Assembly (NCBI GenBank): GCA_023433585.1
Contig: JAEZCL010000120.1
Location: 1-9,042, forward strand
DNA from: Pseudomonadota bacterium
Lineage (GTDB): Bacteria > Pseudomonadota > Alphaproteobacteria > Caulobacterales > Caulobacteraceae
Direction of reading: 5' to 3'
Length of the DNA: 9,042 bases
Shown: positions 6,710-9,042 of the stretch, piece after piece
Position numbering within the stretch: position 1 is the stretch's first letter
How the letters are laid out: every line of letters starts with the position of its first letter
The notes under the pieces: generated by a model
Told to the model about the DNA's origin: nothing
Databases searched by the model: none
What the model saw: only the letters and a program-made list of their open reading frames with translations
Program-made: the position numbers and the translations under genes

Positions 6710-8053
6710 CTATTCCTCTTCCTCATCCTTCAGCAGGTCTTCCTTGCTGATGGGCTCGTCCTTGACCTCGGCCATATCGAAGATGAGGTCGCAGACCTTC
6801 TCCTCATAGATCGGGGCGCGCAGACCGGCGGCGGCGTTGGGGTTCTGGCGATAGAAGTTCAGCACCGCCTGTTCCTGACCCGGATAGTTGCGGGCCTCGT
6901 TCATGACGGCGTTGTTCAGTTCCTGATCGGTGACCGTCACATTGTTCTCGCGGCCGATCTCGGCCAGCACCAGGCCCAGGCGCACCCGGCGCTCGGCGAT
7001 CTTGCGGTATTCGTCCTTGAGCTTCTTCTCGGACTTCTTGGCGTCGGATTCGGGCAGGCGGCCGGCTTCCTTGTCGGCCTCGACCTGTTTCCAGATGCCG
7101 TCGAACTCGGCCTCGACCATCTTGGGCGGCAGGGGGAAGTCGTGCTTCTCGTCCAGCACGTCCAGGAGGGCGCGCTTCAGCTTGAAGCGGGCGGCGCCCT
7201 TGTACTGCTGGTTCAGGTTGTCGCGCAGCAGCTCCTTGAGCTTGTCCAGGGATTCCAGGCCCAGGCGCGTGGCGAATTCGTCGTTGATCTCGCTGTCCTT
7301 GGGGGCCTTCAGCGCCTTGACGGTCACGTCGAAGGTCGCGGCCTTACCGGCCAGGTGCGCGGCCTGATAGTCCTCGGGAAAGGTGATTTTGATGGTCTTC
7401 TCGTCGCCGACCTTGGCGCCCTTGAGCTGTTCCTCGAAGCCGGGGATGAAGCGGTTCGAGCCGATCACCAGGTCCGCGTCCTCGGCCGAGCCGCCCTCGA
7501 AGACCTCGCCGTCGATCTTGCCGACGAAATCGATGGTCAGCTGGTCGTCCTCGGCGGCCTTGGGGGCCTTGCCGCCCTTGTCCTCATAGGTCTTGGCCTG
7601 ACCGGCCAGTTCCTTGAGCGCCTCGTCCAGATCGGCGTCAGCGGCCTCATAGACCGGACGGGTCAGTTTGAGGGACTTGGGATCGACCGGCTTGAAGTCG
7701 GGCATGATCTCCAGCGCCATCTCGTAGGCCAGGTCCTCCTGACCGGCGACGACCTTGTCCATGTCCGAGGTCAGCTTCATCTCGGCGGGGGCGGCGGGGC
7801 GCACCTTGGCCTCGTCCAGGGCCTTCTGGCTGGATTCGTTCAGGGCCTCGTTGACGATCTCGCCCATCAGGTCGCGGCCGTAGGTCTTGCGCACGTGCGA
7901 AACCGGCACCTTGCCGGGGCGGAAGCCCTTGAGGCGCATCTGGGGGGCGACCTCGGCGGCCTTGGCGTCCAGCTTGGCGTTCAGCTCAGCGGCGGGGATG
8001 GTCACCGCGATCACGCGGCTGAGGCCTTCGGCGGACTTTTCGACGACTTGCAT
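6710..8053 (-). CDS. tig: Trigger factor, ribosome-associated chaperone and prolyl isomerase
   Basis: Trigger factor binds at the ribosomal exit tunnel and shields and folds nascent chains. The 447-aa protein has the usual three parts: an N-terminal ribosome-binding domain (about 1-115) with the signature GFRPGKVP at 43-50; an FKBP-type prolyl isomerase domain (about 168-247) with DFVGKIDGEVFEGG and IPGFEEQL at 203-210; and the helical chaperone part after about 250, ending in the acidic tail KDEEEE. Length is close to the family norm, slightly longer than E. coli (432). The ATG matches the family N-terminus (MQV-EKSAEGL). No good ribosome binding site is visible directly upstream. It has its own promoter about 100 bp upstream, a terminator-like hairpin in its leader and a clear terminator behind it, so it is probably a single-gene transcript, divergent from the hydrolase gene at 8230. 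Confidence 0.98.
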   Translation of the reverse strand: MQVVEKSAEGLSRVIAVTIPAAELNAKLDAKAAEVAPQMRLKGFRPGKVPVSHVRKTYGRDLMGEIVNEALNESSQKALDEAKVRPAAPAEMKLTSDMDKVVAGQEDLAYEMALEIMPDFKPVDPKSLKLTRPVYEAADADLDEALKELAGQAKTYEDKGGKAPKAAEDDQLTIDFVGKIDGEVFEGGSAEDADLVIGSNRFIPGFEEQLKGAKVGDEKTIKITFPEDYQAAHLAGKAATFDVTVKALKAPKDSEINDEFATRLGLESLDKLKELLRDNLNQQYKGAARFKLKRALLDVLDEKHDFPLPPKMVEAEFDGIWKQVEADKEAGRLPESDAKKSEKKLKDEYRKIAERRVRLGLVLAEIGRENNVTVTDQELNNAVMNEARNYPGQEQAVLNFYRQNPNAAAGLRAPIYEEKVCDLIFDMAEVKDEPISKEDLLKDEEEE

Positions 8054-8114
8054 GGACGTGTCTGACGTTCTGGGGCGGCGCTCGGGACGCGGGCGCGCGC
8101 GGATGGAAAATGCG

Positions 8115-8141
8115 AAAAGGGCCGCCCCGTGCGGAAGCGGC
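8115..8141 (-). promoter_or_regulatory. Terminator-like hairpin in the tig leader
   Basis: On the minus strand GCCGCTTC (8134-8141), a 5-nt loop and GGGGCGGC (8121-8128) form an 8-bp stem including two G-U pairs, followed by CC and TTTT (8115-8118). It sits between the predicted tig start of transcription and the tig ATG. It could be an attenuator or merely a stable leader fold. I see no leader peptide or riboswitch core to explain it. Confidence 0.35.
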
Positions 8142-8156
8142 TCCTCGAAGCTCGCC

Positions 8157-8185
8157 CTTATGTCGGCAAGGGCGGTTCAGGTCAA
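8157..8185 (-). promoter_or_regulatory. Candidate sigma-70-type promoter of tig
   Basis: On the minus strand TTGACC (8180-8185; 5 of 6) is followed after exactly 17 nt by CATAAG (8157-8162; 4 of 6). Transcription would start near 8150, giving a tig leader of about 97 nt. It occupies the 176-bp gap between the divergent tig and hydrolase genes. It is the best-spaced promoter match I find in the window. Confidence 0.55.
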
Positions 8186-8229
8186 CGACCCGGCTTTCGT
8201 TTGCGACGAGGCGCGTCTATCTGAACGCC

Positions 8230-8901
8230 ATGAACCAGCCCGTTTCGCCTGTCGGCGTCTTCATCGCCCCCGTCACACCGCTGCAACAGAACTGCACGGT
8301 GGTGTGGTGCACTGCGACCAACAAGGCCGCCGTGATCGACCCCGGCGGCGGGGTGGATTCGATCCTGGCGGAGATCGCCCGGCGCGGCCTGACCCTGGAC
8401 CAGATCTGGATCACCCATGGCCATATCGACCACGCGGGCGGCGCGGCCGAGATGAAGGAGAAATCCGGCGCGCGCATCGAGGGGCCGCACCCGGAGGACC
8501 TGTTCCTGATCGAGAGCCTGGCGGTCCAGGGCCAGAAGTACGGCATGCCCGAAGCGCGGCCCTTCGAAACCGACCGCTGGCTGGACGAAGGCGACGCCAT
8601 GACCCTGGGCGAGACGACGTGGGAGGTCCGCCACTGCCCCGGCCACACGCCCGGCCATGTGATCTTCTTCAACCGCGCGGCGCGCTTCGCCCAGGTGGGC
8701 GACGTGCTGTTCAAGGGCTCGATCGGGCGCACGGACTTTCCGCGCGGCGACCATCAGGCGCTGCTGGATTCGGTGGTCAACAAGCTGTGGCCGCTGGGCG
8801 ACGACGTGACCTTCGCGCCGGGCCACGGACCGGTCTCGACGTTCGGGGCGGAGCGGCGGACCAATCCGTTCGTCTCGGACACGGCCCTGAAGCGCGGCTG
8901 A
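8230..8901 (+). CDS. Metallo-beta-lactamase-fold hydrolase, glyoxalase II-like (YcbL type)
   Basis: The 223-aa protein has the full dinuclear metal site of this fold: THGHIDH at 62-68 (H63, H65, D67, H68), H139 within CPGHTPGH, D158 in GDVLF and H199 in GHGP. The run IGRTDFPRGD at 165-174 is typical of short glyoxalase II-like proteins of the YcbL group, which lack the C-terminal glutathione-binding domain of classical GloB. It probably hydrolyses a thioester such as S-lactoylglutathione in the cytosol, but substrate cannot be read from sequence. The start is ATG 8230, since the conserved fold begins within 10 residues; an in-frame ATG at 8110 would add 40 residues overlapping the tig promoter and leader. 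No close Shine-Dalgarno is visible (GAGGCG is 16 nt away), so the message may have a very short leader. A palindromic repeat follows the stop. Confidence 0.92.
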   Translation: MNQPVSPVGVFIAPVTPLQQNCTVVWCTATNKAAVIDPGGGVDSILAEIARRGLTLDQIWITHGHIDHAGGAAEMKEKSGARIEGPHPEDLFLIESLAVQGQKYGMPEARPFETDRWLDEGDAMTLGETTWEVRHCPGHTPGHVIFFNRAARFAQVGDVLFKGSIGRTDFPRGDHQALLDSVVNKLWPLGDDVTFAPGHGPVSTFGAERRTNPFVSDTALKRG

Positions 8902-8905
8902 ACGC

Positions 8906-9042
8906 CTCTCCTCCCCACATCGTGGGGAGGGGGACCGCGCGGGCGACTTCAAGCCCGCGTGGTGGAGGGGGCGGCGCGGGCGGATAGGGATTGGCGGCTC
9001 ATCGTCGATACCGAGCCGCCCCCTCCGTCACGGGCGCTGAGT
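8906..9042. repeat. Palindromic REP-like intergenic repeat, cut by the right edge
   Basis: Directly after the hydrolase stop lies a chain of inverted repeats: CCTCCCCAC (8910-8918)/GTGGGGAGG (8922-8930), perfect with a 3-nt loop; CCGCGCGGGC (8935-8944)/GCCCGCGTGG (8953-8962), one wobble; and GGAGGGGGCGGC (8964-8975)/GCCGCCCCCTCC (9015-9026), a perfect 12-bp pair. Inside the last, GGCGGCTC (8993-9000) also pairs with GAGCCGCC (9013-9020). The CCTCCCC...GGGGAGGGGG-CCGCG...GGAGGGGG pattern is a familiar dispersed repeat in Caulobacterales and related alphaproteobacteria. It may also end transcription of the hydrolase gene. No coding potential is seen. Confidence 0.65.

Noticed and set aside
7142..8065. 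A 307-codon plus-strand open frame opposite tig
   Set aside because: It lies wholly antisense to conserved trigger factor codons, and its Leu/Gly/Val-rich product shows no domain.
8110..8229. A 40-residue N-terminal extension of the metallo-hydrolase
   Set aside because: It would run through the divergent tig promoter and leader hairpin, is Arg/Pro-rich, and is not part of the fold.
8054..8229. A small RNA or tRNA gene in the tig/hydrolase gap
   Set aside because: No tRNA T-loop signature, SRP RNA core or other known RNA pattern is present; the structure seen is explained by the tig leader hairpin.

Overview
The window looks like a chromosomal segment from a GC-rich alphaproteobacterium of the order Caulobacterales, most like Brevundimonas or Caulobacter. 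The grounds are the close ClpX, ClpP and trigger factor sequences, a cicA-type HAD gene lying between clpX and clpP, GC-rich codon use throughout, and a palindromic CCTCCCC/GGGGAGG intergenic repeat of a kind common in that group. The assignment rests on recognised protein patterns, not on a database search.

Layout from left to right: clpX (minus strand, only its last codon or codons and stop are beyond the left edge); a 195-bp divergent gap with a nested dyad; cicA (plus), a HAD-IB phosphatase-like gene; clpP (minus), convergent with cicA and only 9 bp away; a gap with a strong GC hairpin and a candidate clpP promoter; an exported protein of unknown function (minus, 313 aa); an exported 891-aa tetratricopeptide-repeat protein (minus) that appears to start at TTG; an intrinsic terminator for tig that reaches to within 2 bases of that start codon; tig, trigger factor (minus); a divergent gap with a good tig promoter and a terminator-like leader hairpin; a glyoxalase II-like metallo-beta-lactamase-fold hydrolase (plus); and a palindromic repeat running off the right edge.

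The core is protein quality control. Trigger factor meets nascent chains at the ribosome exit tunnel, and ClpX unfolds substrates and feeds them to the ClpP peptidase. In Caulobacter this block is tig, clpP, cicA, clpX, then lon, so lon would be expected beyond the left edge. Here two genes for exported proteins, a TPR protein and an unrecognised protein with two mature cysteines, lie between clpP and tig on the same strand. They are the least explained part of the window.

I see no tRNA, rRNA, CRISPR array, transposase or phage gene. No non-coding gap exceeds 200 bp. I find no clear evidence of a wholly new system; the points worth a second look are the inserted exported pair, the terminator that overlaps a ribosome binding site, and several structured leaders.
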